DNA from: Oehlia diaphana
Taxonomy: Eukaryota; Glomeromycota; Glomeromycetes; Glomerales; Glomeraceae
DNA length: 37,795 nucleotides
Reading direction: 5' to 3'
NCBI GenBank assembly: GCA_003833135.1
Contig: QZLH01000070.1
Location: 135,177-172,971 of the forward strand
In this document: piece after piece, positions 21,548 to 31,697 of the stretch
How positions within the stretch are numbered: the stretch's first letter is position 1
How the letters are laid out: each line of letters opens with the position of its first letter
Position numbers and translations under genes: made by a program
The notes under the pieces: generated by a model
The model's database searches: none
What the model was told of the DNA's origin: nothing
What the model saw: the letters and a program-made list of their open reading frames with translations, nothing else

Positions 21548-22740
21548 AAATTATTGATTAGTTTTAAAATTAATTATATAGTATAATTTTATATTAGTTA
21601 TTTATTTTAGTTATATAAGTTATACAGTATATTATTAATTATTATTTAAATTGTCACAATATGGTATTGTATTTATGGTCGAAATTTCCGATTCTTACCT
21701 TGTTCATATTATATCTACTGATCTACATTAACGAGATGAAATCTTTATAAATCAATAATAAAAACTAAATATTATAATGTCACCTATAGTATTTATTTTT
21801 GATGTTAACTTTAGTCTGGCAAATTGTACAGATAGATCTACAGTACATGTAAATCATGCTATTATTAAGAAAATCCAAATTAGTTAGCTGCTGCGGTTTG
21901 TCACCATGGCGGAATTATGAAATACCCCAAAATTTGTCTGTCATGTAAATATTTGGGTCAAAAAATTTTTTTGTACCCCAAATCTTGCGTCTAACCAATT
22001 TTCCCAATTTTTCCAGTGTTTAAAGGCGCGTCATTTTTTAGGAAAAAAGCTTAATTAATATCACATGTTTAAGTAAGTCACACCATTATCTTAAAATAAA
22101 AATAAAAAAATGATTAACCGATGAAAAATATGTCGAAAGTTGATCATTGCTCAATTAATTTTTTATAATAAAAAAGAATTTTTTTTTTTTTTTATGCAAA
22201 GAGGCGAAATTTTTACATATTTATACATTTGTTTCAAAATAAGAAAAAACTCAATTAACTTTTTATAATAAAAAGAATTTTGTTTCATGTAAATTTAATT
22301 CCCGAGGGCGCCGCAATGTTCATATAAAATTAATAAACTTATTTAAAACAAAATTAATAAAATCCTTGAAAATGTTTCGTGTGTTAATTATACTTGAATT
22401 ATTATTATTTTTTTTTTTTGGACTAGAATTTGGATTTTTTTATTTCGAGACTTTCCAAATAAATTCTTATGAATTACTTTAATTGGATGCGAATACTCTT
22501 ACAATAATTATAGTAATATCAAAAAATGCATAGACAAGACGATAAACTCAATCCCAAGGTCCTGTCCACACCATAATTAATGTTAAATCTATTTTTATCT
22601 ATGGGACTATGTCACTCATTAGTTGTAACTCGTGACGTAGCTCGATATTATATAAAAATTTCTCTGTGAGCATCTGAAGTTTGCACCTCTAGCTTGAACC
22701 TTTTAACCATAATTTTTTTCTGAAACAAGTATATAATATA
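21548..22740. other. Gene-free stretch 3' of the kinase gene
   Basis: The kinase 3' flank is followed by AT-rich DNA. It contains a pair of ATACCCCAAAATTTG / GTACCCCAAATCTTG units (21923 and 21973) and two similar AAAAAGAATTTTTT blocks. No gene was seen. Confidence 0.4.
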
Positions 22741-22815
22741 CAGTCGATCCGGGATTAAAAATATTAATATGGTGTGATTGACTATATCTGGGGTGACTAT
22801 ATAGGGGATCGACTG
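22741..22815. mobile_element. 75-bp MITE with CAGTCGATCC ends
   Basis: The left end CAGTCGATCC and right end GGATCGACTG are perfect inverted repeats bordered by TATA on both sides. The interior repeats TGACTATAT and GGGG. It lies immediately 5' of an HMG pseudogene, whose start codon region is missing. Confidence 0.85.
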
Positions 22816-22827
22816 TATATCACTATT

Positions 22828-23481
22828 ACGACATATCTACATATCGTTTATTATACGTATTCCTAATATCGATGAAAATACTTCCAAATTATGTGACAAA
22901 GTTATATATTGATGGAAATGACCACTATTCTCAAACCATTCTTTTACAGGGCCTATGGGTGAAGTTTCTAAATCGCAAAAAACTCTTGGAATATAGTACC
23001 TAAACACGTAAAGGATTTTTATGAATCGCTTGTTAAGAATGCAAAATTAACTTACAAGTAAAATAATATTCAAATCGTTTTGGATAAACATACAGTATAA
23101 ACTATGTGGAAAATAATCAAGAAGGTAAGTAGTTCAACTTATGGCACAGTCGTAAATGAAAATCTCCAACTCTTTTGATGCTGAAACTTTGGTTTCCCCT
23201 GGTTACATCTTAAGTATTTCAGACACTTTGTCCTTCATACTCTCGATGTTCCCTGAGGGCAAGCAGTAGGACATACATTTTAATATATTAGATTCAATAT
23301 AAATGAGCCGTAAAGGCTATATTAATGATATACTGTATTTCTTGTTATTCATGCCAGTTCAACCGATAGTATTACATTGAATGTTTCAACTTCGAATCAA
23401 TACCTGAATTCTACAATCAATGATCGAGAGTACATTAAATTGTTGAAACAAAATAATTGATTATTTACTTGAAAATTATAA
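22828..23481 (+). pseudogene. HMG-box pseudogene with the core of the box deleted
   Basis: Bases 22828-22948 match the N-terminal coding region of the intact copies (ATCGATGAAAATACTTCCAA, ATTCTCAAACCATTCTTTT). The sequence then jumps to GGCCTATGGGTGAAGTTTC, so the part coding for the first half of the HMG box is gone. It continues through VKDFYESLVKNAK and the region encoding IQIVLDKH, with several frame breaks. It ends with the C-terminal helix (GATCGAGAGTACATTAAA) and a one-base insertion before the stop. It cannot make a DNA-binding box. The start codon is absent. Confidence 0.85.
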
Positions 23482-24035
23482 GTGCCGTCGGGTATCACAA
23501 AATATGGATTTTACCATTTAAATATTTAACAAATTCATCGAAAAATATTTACTTACTTTGTGTAATTTTTGTATTTTTAGCATTAAATAATTACGGTATT
23601 ACGGCGATTTAATATATTACGGTATAAACTTCATATGGCGTAATTAATTCTGACGGAAAATATATTAGAAATTAATTGTCTTGCTTCGGCAACTCTTAAA
23701 AAAAAAAAAAAAGCTATTTTTGTAAAATTGAAAAGGGAAATTGCTAAAAGAAAATTTTTAATTTCTTTTATAATTAATTTAACAATAATTTTATATATAA
23801 TTTTATGAGATAAAAATAAAATTAGAGTTTTAGGATTTTATCACAAAATTAACTAAAATGTAATCGTTTTTATAAGTTATGTGCATTTTTTAATAAACCC
23901 ATGTTACACGGGAATTTAGTACGCTATGTATAGGGTTTTCCAAATGAGGAGATCTCTATAAAAAAATTATTCTTCAAAAATAGTTAAGTCCTTCCTAATT
24001 TTTTTTTTTTAATTATATATTCCAATGGTTAATAA

Positions 24036-24110
<75 letters not shown>

Positions 24111-24562
24111 CATCGGGTTGAACTTTATGAATTTGTTTAATATAAATTTGGTTTGGATAGGTAAAATTTTTAACTTTCTTTAATTTTTTGATCATAATTA
24201 CTATAAATAAAAAAAATTCCATATTTGAAAAAAGAAAAGCAATTCTAATCTAAAAAAAAATGTTTTTTTTTCTTGTAAATGGTCAAATTTCCCGAAAAAA
24301 AAAAATTTTTAAATATCGGAAAACGTGATCAACTGGGAATCACGAGGTTTTTCGGAGATCTCCATATTAGGATTAATTTAGTTTGTTTCTATAATTAGAA
24401 TATTCAAAAATAAATATATATAAATTAATGAATAACTAAATAAATATTAAATGATGGAAAAGCAACGCATGAATAGTTTGTAAATCATTAGTAATATTTT
24501 TTTTTTTTTAAGTAAACAAATGTCCGGAGGTGATGATATACAATACAACATTAGTATATCAT
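23482..24562. repeat. HMG 3'-flank copy with a 72-base T-run
   Basis: A decayed copy of the block found 3' of the HMG genes starts near 23903 (TGTTACACGGGAATTTAGTA, ATAGGGTTTTCCAAATGAGG) and continues to ATAAATTTGGTTTGGATAGG near 24143. A pure T-run of 72 bases (24039-24110) sits inside it. Further on (24281) is ATGGTCAAATTTCCCG, a copy of the short upstream frame seen before the intact genes, without an HMG gene after it. A minus-strand frame across the T-run is an artefact. Confidence 0.65.
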
Positions 24563-24697
24563 CTAAACAACGTTTCCTAGTATATAATTGAGATTAAATA
24601 TATGATTGTCCATATTTCTTATTATAGATCTTGGAAGAACAATATCTCCCAGTTTTTTCATATAGACATTAATCATGCGATCAAACAAATCGGGCAT
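24563..24697 (-). other. Possible decayed coding fragment, unrecognised
   Basis: A minus-strand frame of 44 codons starts MPDLFDRMINVYMKKLGDIV and continues with LPRSIIRNMDN, with a balanced, coding-like composition rare in this DNA. On the plus strand, an overlapping 70-codon frame (24602-24814) is also open. I recognise neither. One of them may be a fragment of a gene broken by the HMG duplications. Confidence 0.3.
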
Positions 24698-24869
24698 ATC
24701 TTTAGTTCCGCTGATTTACTGATTTTGATTGAAGATAAATTTGAAATGTCAGATCTTTTTTCCACGTTACAAGGAGAAAATAATTTTTGTAGCATATTTA
24801 AATATAAAAGGTAAAATAGATCAGTCCATTCTTAATAAACATTGCACAGAATATATTCAAGAATATAAA

Positions 24870-24905
24870 ATGGTCAAATTTCCTACGTTTCTAAAGAAAT
24901 TCTAA
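24870..24905 (+). CDS. Short upstream ORF (11 residues) before HMG gene 3
   Basis: It reads MVKFPTFLKKF then stop and ends 15 bases before the HMG start codon. The equivalent frame before HMG gene 5 reads MAKFSTSLMK. Four other, decayed positions in the cluster keep the same DNA (ATGGTCAAATT or ATGACCAAATTC). It could reduce translation of the main frame. It could also simply be a leftover of the duplicated promoter DNA. Confidence 0.4.
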   Translation: MVKFPTFLKKF

Positions 24906-24920
24906 TTTTATTTTCAAAAA

Positions 24921-25544
24921 ATGCCTAAAATCACTTTAAAACAAAATTATCGCAAGCGGGATAGATTTGTTAATTCTAATATAAATACAGATAATTTCAA
25001 TTTACGTGGCAAAACTAAAAGTGGTAAAGGCGACTCCAAAAATATTCTCACTATTCTCAAACCATCATTTCCTTCAACTTTAATGTTAGATGATCTAATT
25101 AAAAGAAATAACAACAATAAACCAAAGTTGCTTCCAAATGCTTTTATTGCATATAGGATGGCATTGATGAAAGAATATCGTATTAAGAATTGTAAATTAC
25201 CTCCTATGGGTGAAGTTTCTAAAATCGCTAAAAATTCTTGGAATTTGGAACCAAAACAAGTAAAGGACTTTTATGAATCACTTGTTGAGGATGCAAAAAC
25301 AATTTATAAACAAAATAATATTCAAATCATATTAGATAAACATATGGATAATCATGTGGTAAATAGTCAAGATAACGATGCAACTTGTAATGCAGTCGTA
25401 AATGAAAATAATCAAATTCAGAATCCTTTTGATGTTGAGAATTCTAATAAATCTAGCTTTCTTAGTGTCGATTCTACTTCGATTGGCGATCAAGAGTACA
25501 TTAATGTATTGGAACAAATAATTTACTGTTTACTTAAAAATTAA
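24921..25544 (+). CDS. MATA-type HMG-box protein (copy 3, intact)
   Basis: A 207-residue single-exon gene. The N-terminus MPKITLKQNYRKRDR is basic. ILTILKPSFPSTLMLDDLIK precedes the HMG box (about residues 69-132), with PNAFIAYRMALMKEYRIKN, GEVSKIAKNSWNLEP (Trp107) and VKDFYESLVEDAK. After a polar linker, the C-terminal helix is DQEYINVLEQIIYCLLKN. It is likely a nuclear DNA-binding regulator. It shares its 5' flank (ATGGTCAAATTTCC block) and 3' flank (GTGTTACACAGAAATTTAAC) with copy 5, so the whole unit was duplicated. The N-terminal insert GKTKSGKGDSK is shared in part with the 27240 pseudogene, its closest relative here. Confidence 0.93.
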   Translation: MPKITLKQNYRKRDRFVNSNINTDNFNLRGKTKSGKGDSKNILTILKPSFPSTLMLDDLIKRNNNNKPKLLPNAFIAYRMALMKEYRIKNCKLPPMGEVSKIAKNSWNLEPKQVKDFYESLVEDAKTIYKQNNIQIILDKHMDNHVVNSQDNDATCNAVVNENNQIQNPFDVENSNKSSFLSVDSTSIGDQEYINVLEQIIYCLLKN

Positions 25545-25639
25545 TATGTAAATTGAAAAATAATACAGTACTCGCTTTTACTCACTTTTTACACATATTT
25601 AATAAGTCGTGAGAAATTAAATTAGTATTTCTACTTTAT

Positions 25640-25870
25640 ATACCTGTGTTACACAGAAATTTAACATGTAATTTTATAGATTTTCCCAAATTGGGAAACT
25701 TCTATGAAAAAGATATTCAAGTCTTCCTCATTTTAGATTACTATTTTACATAATTTTCATTCATAAATTTGCAATTATACATTCTAGTAAAATAATTTAT
25801 AATCATATACAATTAATTTTCTATGAATTTGGGTTTTATAGTAATGTTTTACTTAACTCAAATAATAAGA

Positions 25871-25903
<33 letters not shown>

Positions 25904-25910
25904 GTTTTAA

Positions 25911-25950
<40 letters not shown>
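25640..25950. repeat. HMG 3'-flank copy ending in T-runs
   Basis: GTGTTACACAGAAATTTAAC, TTTTATAGATTTTCCCAAAT and AGTCTTCCTCATTTTAG are the block also found at 28262, 32756 and 35186. The region then runs into T-runs at 25876-25903 and 25914-25951, directly against the assembly gap. Confidence 0.7.
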
Positions 25951-25951
<1 letters not shown>

Positions 25952-26654
25952 NNNNNNNNNNNNNNNNNNNNNNNNNNNNNNNNNNNNNNNNNNNNNNNNN
26001 NNNNNNNNNNNNNNNNNNNNNNNNNNNNNNNNNNNNNNNNNNNNNNNNNNNNNNNNNNNNNNNNNNNNNNNNNNNNNNNNNNNNNNNNNNNNNNNNNNNN
26101 NNNNNNNNNNNNNNNNNNNNNNNNNNNNNNNNNNNNNNNNNNNNNNNNNNNNNNNNNNNNNNNNNNNNNNNNNNNNNNNNNNNNNNNNNNNNNNNNNNNN
26201 NNNNNNNNNNNNNNNNNNNNNNNNNNNNNNNNNNNNNNNNNNNNNNNNNNNNNNNNNNNNNNNNNNNNNNNNNNNNNNNNNNNNNNNNNNNNNNNNNNNN
26301 NNNNNNNNNNNNNNNNNNNNNNNNNNNNNNNNNNNNNNNNNNNNNNNNNNNNNNNNNNNNNNNNNNNNNNNNNNNNNNNNNNNNNNNNNNNNNNNNNNNN
26401 NNNNNNNNNNNNNNNNNNNNNNNNNNNNNNNNNNNNNNNNNNNNNNNNNNNNNNNNNNNNNNNNNNNNNNNNNNNNNNNNNNNNNNNNNNNNNNNNNNNN
26501 NNNNNNNNNNNNNNNNNNNNNNNNNNNNNNNNNNNNNNNNNNNNNNNNNNNNNNNNNNNNNNNNNNNNNNNNNNNNNNNNNNNNNNNNNNNNNNNNNNNN
26601 NNNNNNNNNNNNNNNNNNNNNNNNNNNNNNNNNNNNNNNNNNNNNNNNNNNNNN
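25952..26654. other. Assembly gap (703 N)
   Basis: Unsequenced bases, bordered by a T-run on the left and a 68-base A-run (26655-26722) on the right. Open frames drawn across it on either strand are artefacts. The true length and content are unknown; another HMG copy could be hidden here. Confidence 0.99.
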
Positions 26655-26722
<68 letters not shown>

Positions 26723-26724
<2 letters not shown>

Positions 26725-27239
26725 AAAAAAATTAATAGCGATGCAAATCCGAATACATTTAGAATTAAAGATTTTTCGAATATATGAATAAATGATTTGA
26801 TGTAAATCTCTTATATATAAAAGTCGATGTTTAAGTGATTGGCTGTCGTTGAGTCATCTTGTACGGTTATATCCCCAGTAGCCTTCTTTATCAAATTTGG
26901 TAAGTAATTTCAATAATTGGTCTATTCATCTGTAAACTGCATATAATAACAGTCGAATATTGAACAAATTGATGATCCTATGAGATAACAGATATTACAT
27001 AAGCACGCATTTATATAATTTTACCGTGTAGGTCATATGTTAGGCAGGCAATTAAATTTCAAGAAACGCTCCTAAAAGTAAATAATCTGTCACAACAATG
27101 TGACCATGAAAAATGAACAATGTTTGACAAATCGGTATTGTTATTAATTAACGTTACGCCAAGTATTCGATGTTCTGTACAAATTTTCTACATCCCTAAA
27201 GTAGTTTCAAATTTATTTAACTTATTGTAAATCTATAAT
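26723..27239. other. Region between gap and HMG pseudogene
   Basis: It begins with GCGATGCAAATCCGAATACA, similar to the decayed HMG 5' relics at 33230 and 35765. The rest shows no gene. The last ~40 bases should be the 5' flank of the following HMG pseudogene but lack the short upstream frame. Confidence 0.4.
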
Positions 27240-27878
27240 ATGCCCAAAATCACTTTTAAAAAAAAAAAATGTCGCAAACGTGACGTATCATTTACTAATT
27301 CTAATATCTATGCATGTGGCAAAACTAATATTGCTAGTGGTAGAGGCGACTCCAATAATATTCTCACTATCCTCAAACCAACTTTTCCTCCAATATTAAC
27401 GACTAACGATTTAACTAAAAATGCCAAAACAAATAGCAAACCAAAATTGTTTCCTAAAGCTTTTATTGCGTTGATGAAAGAATATCTCGTTAAAAATTGT
27501 AAATTTCCTTCTATGGGTGAAGTTTCTAAAATCGCAAAATATTCTTGGAATATAGAACCTAAACACGTAAAGGATTTTTATGAATCACTTGTTGAGGGCG
27601 AAAAATTATAAGCAAAATAATATTCAAATCGTTTTGGATAAACATATAAACTATATGGAAAATTAATCAAGAAGGCGATGTAACCTATGACGAAAATCTA
27701 AATTCTGTGAATTCCACTCATAGTAATGAAGTAAGTTTTTCTAGTGTCAGTTCAATTGATATTTCCACTAAATAATTTTACTTCGATTAACACCTCATAT
27801 GATGTGAATTCAACACCTAATGACCGAGAGTACATTGGAATATTGGAACAAATAGTTAATTATTTACTTAGAAATTAA
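27240..27878 (+). pseudogene. HMG-box pseudogene (copy 4), recently inactivated
   Basis: The first 123 codons are open and close to copy 3 (MPKITFKKKKCRKRD, ILTILKPTFPPIL, GEVSKIAKYSWNIEP, VKDFYESLVEG). Two lesions are clear. A 12-base in-frame deletion removes YRMA from the box (KAFIALMKEY instead of NAFIAYRMALMKEY). A deletion after VEGEK brings a stop at 27609. Beyond it, the DNA still resembles the family (ATTCAAATCGTTTTGGATAA at 27623; the C-terminal helix as DREYIGILEQIVNYLLRN, stop at 27878). The truncated 123-residue product would lack part of helix 1 and the C-terminal helix. Confidence 0.88.
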
Positions 27879-27951
27879 TCGTTTCTAAGGTTGACGCCTA
27901 AACTGTTTTTTAAATAGTTGCGAAATTACGACTATATAATAAAACTTAGAT

Positions 27952-28000
27952 TTGCGGGTTGCGGGTTGCGTGTTGCGTGTTGCGTGTTGCGTGTTGCGAT
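27952..28000. repeat. Heptamer minisatellite (TTGCGKG)7
   Basis: Seven head-to-tail 7-base units, TTGCGGG twice, TTGCGTG four times, then TTGCGAT, lie 74 bases after the HMG pseudogene. It is strikingly GC-rich for the region. A pair of CAGCGTCATCTC units follows at 28017-28039. Confidence 0.9.
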
Positions 28001-28078
28001 TAGTAAGGCTTAGTTGCAGCGTCATCTCAGCGTCATCTCTAATCGTTTCATGGTAAATCTGCAAAAAAACATCGATGG

Positions 28079-28179
28079 CCCTATAAATAGTTTTAGAAAA
28101 TTGATCACATGTCTGAGTTTTTTTTTAAAATAGAAATGACCATTTATCGGAGTTTTTCACCAGAAAATTTTTTATAGGG
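28079..28179. mobile_element. MITE family B, copy in the 3' flank of HMG pseudogene 4
   Basis: Ends CCCTATAAATAGTTTTAG and AAAATTTTTTATAGGG. The interior GATCACATGTCTGAGTTTTT and CCATTTATCGGAGTTTTTC matches the copy at 31588. 101 bp and non-coding. Confidence 0.85.
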
Positions 28180-28261
28180 TAATTTATTTCGTAAAGTTAA
28201 AAATAGCATTGTATTCGTTTTTTACATAAATTTAGTAAGTTATACGAAAATAAGCATTAAG

Positions 28262-28450
28262 CTTATGTCACACGGAACACATTTTATAAGTTTCCAATCG
28301 GGAGTCACCGTGAAAAATATTTAAAAAATTTCAAGTCTTCCCAACTTACGTTTGACTTTGTAATTAAATATTCCAGTGATTAAATTAGAGGTTTTTATGA
28401 ATTTAGGTTGTATAAATTTGGTTTAGATCGTCAATTATGACAAATTAATA
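28262..28450. repeat. HMG 3'-flank copy
   Basis: TTATGTCACACGGAACACAT, TTTCCAATCGGGAGTC, TTTCAAGTCTTCCCAACTTA and ATAAATTTGGTTTAGATCGT follow the same order as the block 3' of the other HMG copies. This supports unit duplication including ~400 bases of flank. Confidence 0.65.
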
Positions 28451-28981
28451 ATATTTATATATGTTGTATGTGGTTTCTGAATACCGGTGGCAATCGGATC
28501 TTGGCCAGCATTACAAAATCCTAGTCCGGCACTATGCTTTAATTATGGTCAACATCCCGTATCCACATATGTGGATTTGGAATCCACATAGATTCCATTT
28601 TCACCTACAACATATATAAAGAAAAAGTTTCAGTTTTTTTTGAATTTAAAAACTGTAGTTCATAATGAATACTTTAGATATTCGTGTAATTAATAAGTTA
28701 AATATAATTTCTCTTATCCAAAAAAAAAAAAGAAATATTAATATAAAGAGTAGTGTTTCGATCCGTGTACGGGTTCGAACCTGATTAAAACCGAAAATCC
28801 CCCAAAATCAATGATCAGATTTTATTCCCGACATCCGGTCCGGTATGTCGGTGTCGAATTGTCACGTGATATTTCTTTGTTTAAACGTAACCCTTATCAT
28901 CGAATTATTGATTCATATCATATTTATATATATGTTAATTATTAAAATAAATGTTTCTAGAATAAAAATTATATTGAAAAT

Positions 28982-29329
28982 TTAGTATACTATTTTGTGC
29001 GTATATCCAAGTCTATGTAAAGTTCGGCATAATGCTGAAATATCACATCCAAAGTTCCATTTCTGATTGAAGTTCATACAAATACCAATCAACCCTTTCT
29101 TTAAGCAGAGCTTCAAGGTATTTTAAGTCATTATAGTTGAAAAAATTCGTGATCTACCTAATAAAGGAATCTTTTCTACACGTCTATGCTTTCTAAAATA
29201 TTTGGCATACGCAATCAACAGCTGACTTACTAATACCAAGGTGTTTAGCAATTTTCCGAGTTGTCAAGCCTTCTAAAGTTTTACAATTATTTGCCATCTA
29301 ATATGTAATAAAAGCATAGGTTTTGTCAT
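28982..29329 (-). pseudogene. Tc1-like transposase, N-terminal DNA-binding part only
   Basis: In sequence order but in shifting frames: LLLHIRWQIIVKL (from the ATG at 29329), then EGLTTRKIAKHLGISKSAVD (a clear helix-turn-helix), then FRKHRRVEKIPLLGRSRIFS. These are followed by NDLKYLEALLKERVDWYLYE, ending in ALCRTLHRLGYTHKIV and a stop. This is the order of the paired-like bipartite DNA-binding domain of Tc1/IS630-type transposases, including the GRPRK-like hook and the second helix-turn-helix. At least three frame changes or stops break it. The DDE catalytic half is absent, so it cannot transpose. Family assignment is by recognition of motifs. Confidence 0.8.
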
Positions 29330-29680
29330 GATAGCATAAAATAAATGGCTGTATTTTAACCATTGATCATTTAGTTATAAATCTTGATTCATGTGACAAT
29401 CCGACACCCACGTTCACTTTCTTTTTCTACGGGTCTCTTGGTAGTACTTATATCGGTTGATCTTCTGTTCATCTTTTTATGAAGGATTATGAGAAAAAAA
29501 TTACGATTACAGTAAAATAAAAATCGTCAAATATTGGTCTATTAAAATAGAGAACCGGATGCCGGGTTCAAAATTTTACTTTATCCCGAATAATATAATG
29601 GCTTGTTTAATAGTATTTATTAATGTTGCGCATGTAATGATAGAGCTAAATTTTAAAATAATTTTGATTTTCATTATTTA

Positions 29681-29883
29681 CAGCTGATTTCATAATATAC
29701 GTGACGTCTAGTCACATACCGAGAGACAAATCGGTATATCCGGAAAACTCGATAAAGTTCAAGCACTGGTCCGAGCGCAGTGGTGTAGTTTTTTTATTTT
29801 ATTCTGAGTTATACCGAATCTTACCGAGTTTCTCTCATCATGGAATAAAAATGATGGGGTCCCGTATATTATGAAATCAGCTG
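29681..29883. mobile_element. MITE family A, copy 3
   Basis: It has CAGCTGATTTCATAATATAC at the left and GTATATTATGAAATCAGCTG at the right, a perfect 20-base inverted repeat bordered by TA. The interior differs from copies 1 and 2 except for short ACCGA/TCGGTA-type blocks, so only the ends define the family here. It is nested in the 28753-29949 element. Confidence 0.85.
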
Positions 29884-29949
29884 TAAAATTTTTCATCCGG
29901 ATCAATCATTATTTAATCCGGATGATGAATTTCACCCGGATCGAAGCAC

Positions 29950-30764
29950 TAAAGATTGTTAGAAAATAAATTTCGATTTCAAGAAATTTTATAAAATTCC
30001 GAAAGTTTTGACGATCAAAAAATTTTCCATATTTGAAAAAAGAAAGTAATTCTAACCTGTAAACATCGATTTATGTTGCAATTGGTCAAATTCTCAGAGA
30101 ATTTTTGACTTTGATTATTTTCACATATGCTCAATCTTTAAAACAAAAATTTCGCAAAAGCGTTACAACATAATTTGAATTGTGTAATGTATAGCATGTC
30201 TCCGTAAAAATTATTACGGATTGCTATCATGTAATTGAGCTCTACAATTCAAAAAAAAAAGTTCATCATGAGAAAATAATTTGATCAGTAGATTCGTAAT
30301 AATTGTTCATGCTAGAGCTTATTTCCGAACATTTTTTTTTTTTATAGGCGAAATAAAATAATTCTTTTTTATTTCAATATGAACTAGGTCACAGTACAAA
30401 TTACAAGAACACTGCAAAAGAGCCTGAAGTATTCTTTTAAAATTATGAACCAAACCGTCGCTGTCGTTGACGATGTTACCTTGGTTAAATAATTCTGTGA
30501 ATGGAGTTTATGATTAAATAATATAGGAAAAATTGATAAATCACGTGATTATAAAATCTTTTACTACTATTAAAACTTTTTTTTTTTTTACTTATATTAA
30601 ACAAATTTTGTTTTAATATTTTGTTCTTTAATTTAAAATATACAAAATAAATAATAAAATTATTTAATATTCTTCAAATGATTTAAATGATCAGTCATAA
30701 TGACAAATGAAAAATGTCATGTCATTTGAATCATTTGTCATTTGAAGTAATTTTTGCGCCCAGA
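29950..30764 (+). pseudogene. HMG 5'-end relic within gene-free DNA
   Basis: At 30128-30160 the sequence ATGCTCAATCTTTAAAACAA then AAATTTCGCAAAAGCG matches the first codons of HMG copies 3 and 5 (MPK..LKQKYRKR). It is preceded at ~30090 by TTGGTCAAATTCTCAG, a decayed copy of the short upstream frame. No HMG body follows. The rest has a TCACGTGA at 30541, a small ATTTGA-rich hairpin at 30675-30750, and no gene. Confidence 0.6.
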
Positions 30765-31062
30765 ATTCGGATAATATAAATTATAAAAAAATTTTTTTTC
30801 TTTTATGTAATGTCATAATTCGGGCCAACTTATAATTCTGGCCAGAATTTAATTCCATTTTAGGAAATAATGTTACGCAAATATTTAAAAGGAAAATAAT
30901 TTTTATGAAACTGTAAATATAATTAATTATCTGGAAAATTTGTCAAATATTGTTATTGATACTATAATATTACGTAGTATTAAAAATTTATATAAAAGAA
31001 TCTGATCGACATACCTTGCGTTAATTCTGGTCAGAGTTATAACTTGGCCAGAATTATGACGA
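30765..31062. repeat. Element built of AATTCTGGCCAGAATTA units
   Basis: Copies or half-copies of the near-palindrome AATTCTGGCCAGAATTA occur at 30761-30770, 30820-30850 and 31023-31060, at both ends of a ~300-base AT-rich stretch. A related unit occurs at 8860-8995. No target duplication was identified; borders are approximate. Confidence 0.5.
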
Positions 31063-31587
31063 TCAATTAGGAAACGGTAACCGTTGATGCGTCCGAAGCG
31101 TCATAAATCACATGCTCATAAAAATCAAAAGTGTTATTTATGATATTACAAAAAAACCACATTGTGAAATCAATTGTTTTATTTTTTTTTTTATTTATTT
31201 CTATTTTAAAAAAAATGAATATAAATTAAAAAGTATGTAAAATTTTTAATTCTAAGAAATTTTAAATCAGGGACATAAACAAAAGTGGTACACGTAATTT
31301 TATTGGTCATGCACGAGACAACACATGCATGGTTTGCAGTTGAATGGAAGTGTCCTACGCATACGCTTCGGACAACAAGATCCGCCGAAACTTTTAAATT
31401 TTTTAAAAACGGAATGTGTTAAATTCGTTTTATATTTGTTCATAATTAGAAATTTAAATTCATTATATACAATGTTTTGATTTAGTCTGAAAATGAGATG
31501 GTGAGATTTTGCGACTATCACGATCTTTTTCTTCTATCTAAAACTTGGCATCACAATGGATACAGATCTGATCCATTATACCAAGTA
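31063..31587. other. Gene-poor stretch
   Basis: A locally less AT-rich patch (31290-31400) is open in both directions: a 73-codon minus frame (31300-31521), and a plus frame reading SGTRNFIGHARDNTCMVCS before a stop at ~31344. Neither is recognised. It may be a fragment of an old gene. Confidence 0.3.
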
Positions 31588-31697
31588 CCCTATAAAAAAT
31601 TTTACAAAAAAAATGATCACATGTCTGAGTTCCTTCTAAATAAAAACTAGAAAAATGATCATTTATCGGAATTTTATCCAGAATTTTTTTTATAGGG
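31588..31697. mobile_element. MITE family B, TA-flanked copy
   Basis: Ends CCCTATAAAAAATTTTAC and GAATTTTTTTTATAGGG, bordered by TA on both sides. The interior ATGATCACATGTCTGAGTT and ATGATCATTTATCGGAATTT is shared with the 28079 copy and (inverted) with 15952. 110 bp. Confidence 0.9.

Larger units (their letters stand above)
28753..29949. mobile_element. Degenerate Tc1/mariner-type element with transposase relic
   Basis: The ends GTGTTTCGATCCG and CGGATCGAAGCAC are inverted copies with one change, bordered by TA on both sides. Subterminal DNA has several CCGGATGYCGGGTT-like units (28830-28855, 29555-29575, 29886-29940). Inside, on the minus strand, is the broken N-terminal part of a Tc1-like transposase (28982-29329), and a family A MITE (29681-29883) has inserted into it. 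No catalytic DDE domain is left. TCACGTGA lies at 28862. Confidence 0.75.

Noticed and set aside
24013..24222. 69-codon minus-strand frame with a long poly-Lys run
   Set aside because: Produced by the 72-base T-run.
25823..26791. Long open frames on both strands (322 and 296 codons)
   Set aside because: They cross the N gap and read only homopolymer Phe/Lys at the edges.
28760..28785. GGTTCGAACC as a tRNA B box (also the GGGTTCGAAC at 34303)
   Set aside because: It belongs to the inverted CGG-rich motif of the element ends; no A box, anticodon stem or cloverleaf can be drawn around it.
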